A DNA stretch of 64,000 bases from Owenia fusiformis. Lineage: Eukaryota; Annelida; Polychaeta; Sabellida; Oweniidae. Position 1 is the first letter of the stretch; the number at the start of each line of letters is the position of its first letter. A program made the position numbers and the translations under genes. The stretch covers positions 17,096,714 to 17,160,713 of the forward strand of contig CAIIXF020000007.1 of assembly GCA_903813345.2 (NCBI GenBank), given 5' to 3'. Under the pieces are notes generated by a model. The model ran no database searches. It was not told the DNA's origin and saw only the letters and a program-made list of their open reading frames with translations. Below, piece by piece: positions 1 to 13,500 of this stretch.

Positions 1-1984
1 ATTAATATAGCATGTATTAGGGTCCCACTATCCTAATATTTGGAAACGTTTTAACATGTGACACAATAATCTTGCCACATTATGTTTGCATCTATATTTT
101 GTTGAATGCTTTCATATGATAGTGCTTTCCTGTCATTGATTGTATAAAATGACACAAATTTATTCTCTAAAATTATGAGGACATGGTCCAATGTTATAAT
201 TCAATCATGTCCCTTTATGTTGCATTCACCCGCTTATTTTCATCTTCATTTCTGAATGCTCCCTTCATATAGGAGAAAACCTCTACTACAACTAATGTAA
301 TATATAATAAACATTATGCAACTAATGTTATAATATATAATAAATATTATAGTAGTTTATGCCATAAGATGTACAGGAGTGGGCGTGTAATATGAGTTAT
401 TGTGTATCTCGTTAACATTTCCATATATAGTTAAAACAGAGATCCGGTGCCCTGTGCTTGCTTAGCCTTCTACAATGTACCTTCTAGTGGTGTTTATGAT
501 GTGACCTTTTTGGAGGTGTCAGCATCATATATGTCTATTGTCTATCCATTGTATACTATGGCTTATTAGAAAACAGCTAGTTAAATATGATTTATGCATT
601 ATTATGTATGTTTTATGATTTTCAATATAATTGTGCCAAATAAGTATATACAATTTAGAATGATGCCAATGATAAGTAGGTGCCAATTTGATAGGTAAAC
701 CAACAAAATATTTCATGGTTGTTATCTTTTTAAAGTAAAATGGATTGATTAAAAAATTAAAAAGGAATGTACCCAAGATTTTGTAAACCACATTGCATTA
801 GCATTTTTATGTGGGTGGTAATATTTTCTTAAAATTTGATTGTTGATTTTTCTCCCAGAAAGCCATGACTTTCGTGAAATATCTTGTTTGGCTCTGTCAT
901 GATAGTTGCAATATATATGACATGTTATTTTAGTTTACATAGTTTATGATATACTGATTTTACTTATACAACCATCAGTTCATACATTTATAAATCAACT
1001 ACGCAATTGTTACTATCATGTATATTCAAACAGTTTTTAAAAATTTCTTTAGTTAGTCCATGAAAAGGAAAAAAACATTTTCCATTCATCGGTTTTAAAT
1101 GAATATACATACTTAAAAAGTGTACTACTTTTTCTGGACTAAGAAATGCTTTAAAGCAGTAGTATGCAATCATCTGAACACATATTTTTATTGTTTGTAG
1201 TCTTCTCATATGTGTATACATATTATGTAGTGATATAATGGAATATTTACTCCAACAGTCTGATTCTTCAGCAAACAAATATTTTGAACATTGTTGTTTC
1301 AATGTGAATAATAAAGTTAATATTCCAACATTCTTAATCTAGGAATTTGTTAGTTTTATCATTGTATGTATGTATTATAATTAGCTAAAAACTTTTGAGT
1401 AAAGATATTTTGTGCGGCCAGATCGTGAAAATTATCTCGATGATTCTCAATCCCTTTCTTGAGTTAGGAACCTGTCTTAAGCACTCGTTACTACTTTAAT
1501 GTATATGGATAGTCCAATGAACAATTTTTCTACATCCCTAAAGATTTTTACTCATTGATTGGGATTATTAAATGTGAGTGTTTACACTAAAAACCCCAGA
1601 AAATCAAAACAATTTCTCGAGGATCTTCAGTTAGGTGGGATAAGTGGAAGGCCAATCTGACAAGATAAATCATTTAAATATGGCCAGCAGCCCTTCAAAT
1701 GTTCATGACTGAGCAATTCATTCGAGTAAATATATCGGATGCAGTAAAAATTCCAAAGGTTCATAATCATTTCTTCCTGTGTCGAGAAAACATAAGAAGT
1801 ACAGTTTTAATATAAAAATCATTTATTCTCTTTAATTCATCAATATTTGTTATATGTACAATAATGTGTCTATAATACATACTATTATATAATATTAAAT
1901 TCTATTATATAATAGTACATACTTTTATATAAACCTGTACCACATATACACCTGAACCTTTGAAGCTTCAATGCCTCATATAAC
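1..1984. other. Intergenic, nothing recognised
   Basis: AT-rich sequence with many stops in all frames. A short tandem duplication (units near ACTAATGT...AATATATAATAAA) lies at about 286-351. No exon, RNA or element end was found. Confidence 0.5.
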
Positions 1985-1986
1985 TA

Positions 1987-2180
1987 CAGGGTGACCACAA
2001 AATGTAACCCTCTAAGTTTGGAATATATTTGTGAATAATGATGGAATCTTCTTGAATTCTTTTGTGTAGATAGTGAGTTCTCATGGAGCAAACAGTGGTG
2101 CAATTATACAACAACATTCCATCATTATTAAGTCTAATTAAAATGAGCCAAAAATAGAGTTTGATTTTTGGGTCACCCTG
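1987..2180. mobile_element. CAGGGTG MITE, 194 bp
   Basis: Terminal inverted repeats CAGGGTGACC at both ends, flanked by TA on each side. The size and TA target suggest a Tc1/mariner-superfamily MITE. No coding capacity. Confidence 0.75.
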
Positions 2181-2182
2181 TA

Positions 2183-4422
2183 CTTGTGATAATTAAATTA
2201 ATCATAGAGATGGGTGAACATGGCCTTAAGTTGTATATCCAGTTAATAACTAGTACGTCCAACAGTAGGAGCCTATTGCCCGTGTGTATTATTTACAATG
2301 TAAATGTCTCTTTAACATCAACTATAGCATGATAGATGCAGAATTCCAATCAGAGTAAATGTACAAGTCTTAATATATACTGCACTGCAAAAGCTCCAAA
2401 CAAAACCACTATGCATGTAATAATTATGTTGTATGTAAAACATCATTTCTCTACCTGTAAGTACCTGGAAAGTCACTTGCAAAATGCTATGTCACACATC
2501 TTACACTTTACAACAAACATCCAAATAGATAACATAGTTTAATTCAAATAGAATTAGGTTGTCTCAACATATTAAAAAAACAATAGGAATGATATGATCC
2601 AAGAAATTTTTTTTGATTTATGTCTTGTAGGGAATCAATACTTATAACGCAAATTGAAAAAAACTATTGGTATAACGCCAATCAGTCATTTATTTATTTA
2701 CTGATGCTGCAGCAACAGAAAACCCTATTTGACTCTAAAATATTTTGACTAAAACAATCCTTAAACTTTGTATTCCAGAGACTTTCCAGTAGATAAAGCT
2801 ATTTTGTTTCTTCAAATCAATGTGTACTAAAACCAGATAACAAAAACTATGTTGTACCTATAAATGCATATGACTACTTACAAACCAGGTACTTACATGT
2901 ACTTGTAGACTATAATTACTAGAATCATTCATTTTCTATAAATTGAGCTCATATACTTATTTTTTACTTCTCATTAGAGCATGTATCTAAATGTAACTCT
3001 GAATATAACACTTCTCTATATTCCACACCTGTGCATATAACACAGCAATAAATAACAACAAGAATTAACCTAATCACATTGAAAAGTTTAGATTTAATAA
3101 ATTATACAATCCTCTGATTAGTTACTCCTTAGTAATCTTACAATATTCAAATGAAATAAAAATATATTAAAATCACATTAAATCAAGAGCTCACATTTCA
3201 GCTAATAAGATCAAACTAAAAATTGCTACACATTACATCTAAATAAATAGAAAAACAGTATTATTCTACATTGTTTAATAAAAGAGAATTAATAATATAC
3301 AGTACATGTATATACTGTACTAGCATTTAGCTGTTTCTATCTCTATTCTATGATTTATGATCAAACAATGTCTAATAATACAGAAGTTCCATTATAATGT
3401 GCCCTTGAAATAACATCTATGGTATGCATGTAATTAATAGCTCAAAGCAAAACAGCTCATCCCCATCCCAAAATAAGTCAAGCTACTTAGTCCTAATCAC
3501 CATATGAAAGAGGAAAACCTAACATTTGAGGAGAAATTACTCTGATAATGTACGTACTTGTACGATAATATACTCCTTGTTCAACGTAGTTTCTCTCGTT
3601 TTCCATATGTGGCAATATCTAGTGCGGTATTTAGTGAATAAAAAGATGTTGCCTCTAAAAGCAAAAATGCTTACTGAGTAAAATGTCTTCGTTAAGCATA
3701 AACTTAAAATTTCAAAAAATAATATTACTCTTAATAAATGTAAGAATTGAATTACATAAGGACATCAATTCCTTATATGGTAATACAAGATAATGAATGA
3801 TAAGGTAATTTTCCCAAAGTTGAGCAAACATCGCCAAATAAATCATCACAATAGAGCTATCCCTTTACATCAGCCATCTATTTATATTTGAGCCAGAATG
3901 ATCAAAAAAAAGAATTTAAAACCATTGGTCTCCATGTTATTGTGCATTCAATGAACAGCCAATGAAAGGTTAAGCAGACAATTGAGAAGACACCATTTCA
4001 ATATAAGACTAGGTACCTCATTATTTTAGTATATAAAGTATCAATCCATAATCTTCATCTATATTATTGGTCTCATAGAACAGAATGGCAAGGAAGACTT
4101 TTCAATGTCAAGGTAAATGCTCACATCAAAATGTGCTTGATGTTTGTATAGCCACTTTCTACACTAGATGTATGTTCACTATTGTTCACCATCCTTTGCA
4201 GTTTCACAAAGATCATGTCTATCAGACTGAATATTATTTATGGAAGGACACAGCTTATAGTAGAGTATAATACTAGAGCACCCCCTACAATCTATTCCTA
4301 CACAACATAAAGATCCAATGGGAAACCAATGAGGCTATCATACACATGACTTAATGATCAATGACTTAATGAATGAGAAATCTTTATGAATGTAGAAACA
4401 GAATGTTGGGGGTGTTCCAGTA
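2183..4422 (-). other. MGAT1 3' side: 3' UTR and downstream DNA
   Basis: No coding exon. The MGAT1 3' UTR must begin at the upper end. Several AATAAA-like hexamers exist on the minus strand (for example around 2688-2698), but none can be chosen. Otherwise AT-rich unique-looking sequence. Confidence 0.4.
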
Positions 4423-4536
4423 TTAGTTCCAGGTGACGTCATATTTGTCCCAGGTTGGGGGAGGTGCGAAGAAGACTCGCCTGCCATTGCTCATAAAGCT
4501 TACTATTCCTCTGTAGCCAGCCCTAGGGACACCAGA
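4423..4536 (-). CDS. MGAT1: MGAT1 last coding exon
   Basis: Thirty-seven codons and TAA after TTTATTTCAG. The peptide begins [12 protein letters not shown] and ends [10 protein letters not shown], against TWEGYDPSWN in human. The coding sequence stops at 4423; the 3' UTR continues to lower coordinates, and its end is not clear. Confidence 0.95.
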   Translation of the reverse strand, partial: SGVPRAGYRGIVSFMSNGRRVFFAPPPTWDKYDVTWN

Positions 4537-7500
4537 CTGAAATAAAACAGTTCATAAACTTAAGTTATGTAGAAATGAACAAAATATTTCCTGAATATTG
4601 AGTTTTAACATATTCTGTTCTTTTAAAATTGTTTATACTTTAACAATAATATGCATACTTTTATGTCATGCAAATCAAAATATTAGCAGATCATCAAATC
4701 ACCAAAATCTCCAAATAAAGTTTATTTGAAAACAGGATACGTTACAGATTATCGATAACTATGAAATATTTTTTCCCTTACCTTCAAGTCTTCCATGATG
4801 CCTAGTTGTTTGGCAAGAGCTTTAAATCCTACTTTATCAGAGTATTGCACACGAACTGTGGTATATTTAGACTCCTCGTTATTGCGTATTTGTTGAACAG
4901 TCAATAATGGGGACTCATACACCTTTTTGACAAATATTTCGTCATATTTTTCCTGCAAATATTTGAAATGTGCATGTTACCATGACAATCTTACATAACA
5001 ATATCAGCATCACATGAAAAACTATTGTAAATGGTTACAATGGTGTCACAATTGGTCTGACCACAAATGCCTGTCACAAAAATGGTGGCTATACCAATAT
5101 GTTACCCCTTCTTGAAAATGACACAAAAATAACTAACCTTACTGGTACTTTTTGAATGTCTTAAACTCACAAAAATAACTAACATTACTGGTACTTTTTG
5201 AATGTCTTAAACTCACAAAAATAACTAACCTTACTGGTACTTTTTGAATGTCTTAAACTCACAAAAATAACTAACTTTACTGGTACTTTTTGAATGTCTT
5301 TAACTCACAAAAATACTTGTATGACAAACATGTTTAGACAATGTATGCAATATAAAATAATAACAAAGCAGAATAAATAGTCAACTTACTTTTAAAAGAT
5401 AAGAAATGTCCATAGTGGTAAAAGGCACAAACTGTTGGTTGAGCTGTATAAATTTTAAATGTTTTTCAAAGAACTGCCCCCTGAAAAAAGAATTATACGT
5501 AATATGAAGCAACTTTTAATTATATATCATCAATTTTCTAAGGTGTCTAAGGATAATGTGAGAAATGTAGGAAACTGGCAACAGAACTGCACTACATGTA
5601 TTTATGAAATCGTACACATATATTTGTCATACAATACTTAAACATGTGATCAATAGCTAATATGATAAGAATTTGTATTTGTATATTTGCAAAACAAAGT
5701 GGTAAAAATAGATATACTGCATAAAGTTCAGTTCGAATAAATGTCTCACAATCTTGTGGTTTGGATTTCAGAATATTGGTGAGCCTGTCTTAGGCATTCT
5801 TGATATGTTCATAGTTTAGGATATTGTGGGTTTGTGTTCTTATGACTCACAGGTTTTACTCTGTGACCTTTCCCTTTTTGGCACAACTACTTTAGTACAG
5901 GGTGTCCAAAAATCAGGACCAAAGAAAAGTTGATTTACTCTGTCAATCAAGCATATTCTGCCATGAAATTTCAGAATTATTTAGTTCATTCAATGTGAAT
6001 TTTGTTGTGAAAGTTTGATGATCTTGACTAACGGTACCTAACAAAACATGCTCAAAGCACCTCTCCTCTCTATGCACTATGGACACCCTGCATATATTTG
6101 TGCATAAAGAACATATTTTCAAGAAGACTTACTTGCTGACCCCTATTTTTCCAAAGGTGGTTGTTCTTGAGATCTCTGGTCGTATACATGACCTGTCCTT
6201 ACGCTGGTCTGGATGACGCATCCAGTCGTCCCAGAATCTACAAAAACAGAAGCATCTCTCTATTTATGGTACACACAATTCACTGAGATCAGCCAATGTT
6301 TAAAAGATAATATAATGAAACAAAATACATTATAAAATACAACATGATGAAAATTGATCCTCAATTTCAGACCCAAGCTGCTTCAAGGCTGGAGAAATCC
6401 CCTTATACTATTGCAACTGTCAATATGTACAAAACTTACGTTTTTGGCCACTTTGGTTCTAGTTCTAGCCAGGTAGACTTCTCTAACATCCAGCCGAGCC
6501 CAGGGAAGAAATCTGTTCTATAAAGAAGCTCTGAAAAAATAAAGAACATAAAATAACACTTGCTTTTATTCTTTTTTGCTAACAAACCTCAAGCCACTCA
6601 TGAACTTTGTCCTATAACAGTAGAACAGCATTTCTTAAGTGCTACTCGCATTAACTATATGTGAAAAACTGGATCGTGTTCAAGCATTAAAGACTTTATT
6701 TAACCCTATGCTAAATCCAGGCGAATCCAGACTAATAAAATACCTTATACTATAAAGAAATCGTATGACAGTTTTGCTAAAATAAGGAGTCTCTAGCATG
6801 GACAAGAAATAGAGGTTATTTAATGGAAGGTTTTTGATACAGGGTCTATCCGAGGGAAATACAATATATCTACCCAAGGGACTGTAGGGAATGTTTAAAA
6901 AAAAGAAATTTTGACTTTAAATTAAAATAAAATATAATATTCATGTTTTGATTGTAATTATCGTTTGTAATAACTACATTAGGGTTCCCTAACATTCAAT
7001 GCATATTTAATTTTCATAATCTACTAATAATAGGATAAATCAGTTATTGAATGTTCGATTTTTGATACAGGGTATATCTGAGGGAAATACAATATATCTA
7101 CTCGAGCGACCGTAACCTCTATATATGAGAATACTTTTTGTGTCAACCTGTATCTATCCTATTATTATTAAACATAATAATTTCATCATGACAAAACCAG
7201 AACAACGGCAACGCCAAAGCGTAGCGAATCCCATCGAACAGAAATGGCTGGCATTTTTACAAACGAAATATATAGCAAATATCATAAAACAACACACCAG
7301 AAAGGCCACCATTTTCAAAATGGTTGCTCACTAGCCAAGTTGTCATCAAAAGAAATAATATGTTTTAAGTAGCCACCTATAAAATCTTTGAAAAATCGCA
7401 CACATGTACTTGTAAAATAACACACATAAAAATGGTGGCCATTTTTCAAAATGGCCGACTACTCCCCAAAGTTTTATTAGACAATGTGCCATGCTTAGAG

Positions 7501-10500
7501 TATTCAAATATCAAATATGTACAAAATCGCTCCACTACTTTTCGAGTTATAGTAAAAAATGTAAAAAAAAATGACAGCCATTTTTTAAAATGGCCACCTC
7601 ATGAGACAGTGTGCAAGGCTCATGAGTATTCACATATCAAATATGAACAAAATCGCTTCACTACTTTTCAAGTTATAGTAAAAAACGTAAAAATGGTGGC
7701 CATTTTTCAAATTGGCCGCCTACTACCAAAAGTGTCATTAGACAGTGTGCCATGCTTATAGTATTCACATACGAATAGGAAACATACCAAATATTAACAA
7801 AATCGCAGAACTACTTTTCAAGTTATAGTAAAATACGTTAAAATGGCCGCCATTTTTCAAAATGGCCACCTTCTACCCAAAGTGTCATTATATAGACAGT
7901 GTGCCATGCTTATAGTATTCACATACCAAATATGAACAAAATCGCTTCACTACTTTTTGAGTTATAGTAAAATACGTTAAAATGGCGGCCATTTTTCAAA
8001 ATGGCCACCTTCTACCAAAAGTGTCGTAGGACAGTGTGCCATGCTTATAGTATTCACATACCAAATATGAACAAAATCGCTCCACTAATTTTCGAGTTAT
8101 AGTAAAATATGTGAAAATGGCGGCCATTTTTCAAAATGGCGGCCATTTTTCAAAATGGCCGCCTTCTACCAAAAGTGTCTTTAGACAGTCTGCAATGTTT
8201 ATAGTATTCATATACCAAATATGAACAAAATCGCTCCATTACTTTTCAAGTTACAGCAAAAATCGTAAAATAACGAGTAAAGGCCGCCATTTTTCAAGAT
8301 GGCTGCCATGTGCTTTTTTAATATCTACATTTGTAGCTTTATTAATGTCCTTTATAATTTTTTTACATTTAAAACATATTGTTATTACAGTTTTACATAT
8401 TGCACCTAATTACTGTAAAATCGGCACTAAAATGGCCGCCATTTTGAAATGAGCGGCCATTTTGAAAATCGGCTTTCGAGCAGAACTTCTACCCCCATAG
8501 GGTATATGTGTACAAAATATGAACAAAATCGGGCCAACGGTATTTGAGTAATTGCCCGGACGGATGGACGGACGGACGGATGGACGGAGGCGTTCCCTAT
8601 ATCCCTCCGAACTTTGTTCGATGGGATAATAATTTTCTTTGTACAATACCTGGTTCATTAGAGACCATGCCAGATTTCCCATTGTCATTCCAGGCTGAGA
8701 CACACCATAGGGATGGGTCACTGTGGAGCAGAGGGTAAGTGGCCGAGAAATACTCAAAGAAATCAGGTGATATATCTAAATCATCTGAAATATAGTGTAA
8801 ATATATAAATCGTTATATCATCTAATCAAGATTATAAGAAAGCGGACATAGGTGATTTGCCGAATGATCATGTATTATACCATGAGAAATATTGTAATGA
8901 AATAAACCTATTGTTTAAAAAAATCAATCTAGGAGAGAGCCAACTCGGGATCATTGGTGCTTATCTTAAACAAAAAATGAAGCATGACATTTCCAGTTAG
9001 ACAAAAGGTATACATTAGAACCTAAACTTACAACTTTATCATTTGAATAATAATGAAATAAAATACATATTAAAAAATACATATTAAAAAACTTGAGTCT
9101 GAGCGACTGTGAGTGAGTGAGTAATTGAGATTGTGGATGATATTGTCAACTGATTGATTATTATTAGTGATTGAGATTCAAGATTTGAAATAGTTCTTAT
9201 ATATTCTCATAGATGTCAGTTCACCTACCTTCTACTATAATTACTGCATTGTAGTTAAACTTGTGAAAAACTTGACTAATAGCCCATTTATAATGCCGGG
9301 CTATTTTATAATACCCTTGGAACTTCTTTTCTTTGAAAGACAATGGTATATCACTTAGGTCTGGGTGCTGCAAGTATAAAAAAAATGCAACTTATATTAT
9401 GACATATGTTTGATATTTGTTACAATTTAGCATCTAACACTAACTAAGGAGAGTAATGAGTAAACCGTTTTGATCGTAGGGATTTGTGATTGCTTAGACT
9501 AAAGTTAAGGATGCAGTACCGGGTCGGTTTTCACGTCTGTTTGCGCAGGTTTGACTTCCGGTTTGAGAAAGCTAGCTCCCAAGAACGTCATTTTCGTATT
9601 TAGTCTTATTCAAAAATTATAGTTTATTTCGATAATGGTGTTTCCAGAAAAGAATTAAATTGCAAACATTTTATCAAGCATATTTTATCCCTTTCACTTT
9701 TATGGGAAAACTTGTTCTTGAGTCGCAATTAGTGGATACGAAAACCAGGGTTCGAAAGGTGCCAGCTCTATTGAAAACTCAAAAAAGTAAAAAGATTCAT
9801 TTTGGGTGGGTAAAATAATTCTTTTATTTTGTAATTACCAGACGGTCAATCCTCTTCATATTGCACTTGGATGATGATAACATCATAGTGATACATTGTA
9901 AAAAATATGAGCAAAATATAATGTCTGGAACTTTTTCTACGCTGACCTGGTACTGCATCCTTAACAATAAAAAACATGTATATATTTAATTAATCTTCTC
10001 TTCATTACTCTTATAATATAAAGAATATTCAATATTTTTGATTGAGATGTTTGAAGTATGGCATCTGTGGGATACAACCTGCGCTAAGTTTCCGTAGTCA
10101 CTCTTATGCAAATTGAGTACTTTTATAATTTTTCTGAGAAATTGGAGTCTATTTTCATTTGACATTGGTTCAGAGATGGCATAGGTGGTTTCACTATATC
10201 ACACATGTTTCTGATTACCAGAGACATTCTGTAATCTGTTTGTAATACTAGCATTGGACAACCATTTTTTTAAATTAACCCAACCCCATTAAACTATATA
10301 TTTTCTGAAAGCTTGGAGTTTCAATAAAAAGAAAATCTATAACCTAAATTTTTAGAAAATGCATACTGGCCGTGGCACCCATTTAAAGTAGGTCACCCTC
10401 AGGGGGTCCAAAAATCGTTTTTGCTAAAAACTGACCCCAACTTTGAAATTTAATTAAAAATTAACAATAAGGTTTATCTTATCATACCTTATATTTTCTT

Positions 10501-13500
10501 GTAACTCTAACTTTTATTTAACCAAACAAAAAAAATGAAGGTCTAATATAAGTTCATATTTTCGTAAATTAGAGTCACAGAGTATCACCCATGGGCGTTT
10601 TTTGTATTTTTTTTAAAATAAACATTTGCAATGTACAATTTCCTATGTCTCTTTCATTTGGATCAATGGAGAACATTAGTACAAATATTTTTTTATTACT
10701 TGAGTAATATTCTTTCCATGTATACAAATAGTGTATCTATAAGCTGACACTACATGTATATCACTAAATTGTTTACCATAATATATAATATACATATGTC
10801 CATATGTACATGTATTATAGTTTTCAAAAGTCTTGAGAGAGACCAAAATAAAACTTTCCAAGTCGTTAAAACAAGCATGCTGCATTTAGAGATCAATGGT
10901 ATGAGACATCAAGTGATTAGTGGTATGGGACATCAACTAACCAATAGTATGGGGCATCAAGTGATCAATGGTATGGGACATCAAGTGATCAACAGTATGG
11001 AACATCAAGTGATCAACAGTACTGGATATCAAGTAATCAACAGTCTTGGACAATCAATAATCAATAGTAATTAATAAGTATTAGGGAATAAAATAATTAA
11101 CAGTGTGGGAAATCAAGTGATCAATGGTATGGGGTAGTAAGTGTTAAATAGTATGGGACATCAAATGATCAATAGTATGGGACATCAAGTGATCAACAGT
11201 ATGGGACGTCAAGTGATCAATAGTATATCAAAGGAATCAACAGTGTGGGACATCAAGTGATCAATAGTGTGGGACATCAAGTGGTCAATAGTATGGTATA
11301 CATGTATCAAATGATCAATAGTATGTGACATCAAGTGATCATTAGTATGGGTCATCAATGATAAACTTTTACAGTATGGGGCATCAAGGGAGGTGAGACT
11401 GCAAGTAGTCAAAGTGATTATCCGATGATAATAGATTGGGGCACCTGTAATTACTGAATTATGCATTGGTAATTGTCAAATAATCATACCAACCTATCCA
11501 CATCGATCCACGTGCTTGATCGCGAGAACAACAACAAACTAATCACGTGACAATAACAATCTTTTAATCTGTGTCTAATAAGTCCAAATTCAACGGACAT
11601 CGTATGAAGAAGTTTTCAATAGCATATTTGATTTCATAAATATACATTTATTTGAAGTAACAACCATAATTGAACACAGATTAACCAAAATTAACGATTT
11701 TATTTTTGCGCAAGACACGCGACCCCGGAAGATAAATATGGCCGCCATCTTGCATGAGAATCGGAAGATTACACCAGCCACTTTAAAAGTTGAATTTCTA
11801 CATTTGCGCATATATATATCAGTGTAAGTTTTAATTTTTTACGATCTGAAGACTTTAAACTTTACAAATAACTGCTTAATCAAAGCGACCAAAAATTATT
11901 GAGGGTATAATTAAATGATTTAAACTTTACAGTGGGGGACAAAAATAAAACTCAACGTTCACAAGTTGTCACAATGAGCTAATTTACAAGATTCGTGTCT
12001 CAAACTCTCCCAAGCAGTAGATAAATAATTCCCGTTCACTAAAGTAGCACAATAAATGAATCCAAAGCTTCATACCTGCAAATAATGGATAAATCCCTAC
12101 CAAATCGAATGAATGTTTTCATGAATCGCCATGTTTGTTATCCAAGGACGGTTGACTCCCAGAATGCAACATCAGTTACCGTATTTACTCATGACAGGTT
12201 TCAAAATGGCAGAACAGCATTTTGAAAGCTGGCACGTGTCATGTTGCATTCTGGGAGCCAATCCTCCTTTCCGGCGCAATCGGGCGACAAAATCACCTCA
12301 ACATTTGAAGAGTCGGCATTACATGTGAATATCAACTTCAACTTTTGAAGTTCTTATTTGTCATTAGGGACACAAATTCCACTATATTTGGACTTACTCA
12401 GACGGAGAAAATAGAGCACTGAATACACTGAGGTAAGAAGGTATTACATGTGCGACAGCATGTAATTTTCATAGCTTTTGGAATTCTTTATGATCCCCAC
12501 TGTACCTCGTGAAGTTCGTCCTCGCCAAAAACGATTTTCTTCTATTTTCCCAGAATGCGCGAAGACTTCATTCAATTATTAAACAGATTTTATAAAGAAA
12601 TAACAGCAATTCGACTTTTAACATAGTTAAAATGAGCGACCAAAATTGCATATAAAAGCGGGGTCAATTTTTTAGTGAATAAAATTTCCCGCGAAAACGC
12701 GCCATCTATTCGTTGTCCATTGCTAGTAATACATGTGTGCACTTAAGGATGCAGTACCAGGTCAGCGTAGCAAAAGTTCCAGACATTATATTTTGCTCAT
12801 ATTTTTTACAATGTATCACTATGATGTTATCATCATCCAAGTGCAATATGAAGAGGATTGACCGTCTGGTAATTACAAAATAAAAGAATTATTTTACCCA
12901 CCCAAAATGAATCTTTTTACTTTTTTGAGTTTTCAATAGAGCTGGCACCTTTCGAACCCTGGTTTTCGTATCCACTAATTGCGACTCAAGAACAAGTTTT
13001 CCCATAAAAGTGAAAGGGATAAAATATGCTTGATAAAATGTTTGCAATTTAATTCTTTTCTGGAAACACCATTATCGAAATAAACTATAATTTTTGAATA
13101 AGACTAAATACGAAAATGACGTTCTTGGGAGCTAGCTTTCTCAAACCAGAAGTCAAACCTGCGCAAACAGACGTGAAAACCGACCCGGTACTGCATCCTT
13201 AAAAGAAGTATTTCGCATGTGTCTGATATCCTATCAGACAAAAACATAGCTTTATCAATACAACAGAACTGCCAAATTAACTACTTGTGACTTGGCATTC
13301 TCCTATTGGACAGAATACGTCAAGTAGACAGATAATGTTGACCTTGTAACTTTAAATGAAAACATATTTTACAATCAATCTTAATGTTGACGTGCAAATT
13401 GATTAACTGTACACGCAGTGCTAAAAGACATATTAAGACATTCAAAGTGTAACCGTAGGAGTTGCACACCACAGTAAAAGCTGATATCAAATATACAGAT

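Noticed and set aside
7432-7761. 109-codon ORF and similar ones at 43 kb
   Set aside because: Chance reading of the 136-bp repeat units, seen in both arrays with no constraint on frame.
8410-8757. Minus-strand ORF reading into the GGAC repeats
   Set aside because: It is a wrong-frame reading across MGAT1 exon 7 and the repeat tail; the true exon is in another frame with conserved GnT-I residues.
10754-11074. Open frame encoding MGHQVINS-like repeats
   Set aside because: It is a 24-bp minisatellite, divisible by three. The array continues past the ORF with indels and stops, and there is no splice or start context.
9509-13198. Long terminal repeats of a retrotransposon
   Set aside because: The copies are inverted, not direct, have their own terminal inverted repeats and individual TTAA flanks, and no gag or pol lies between.
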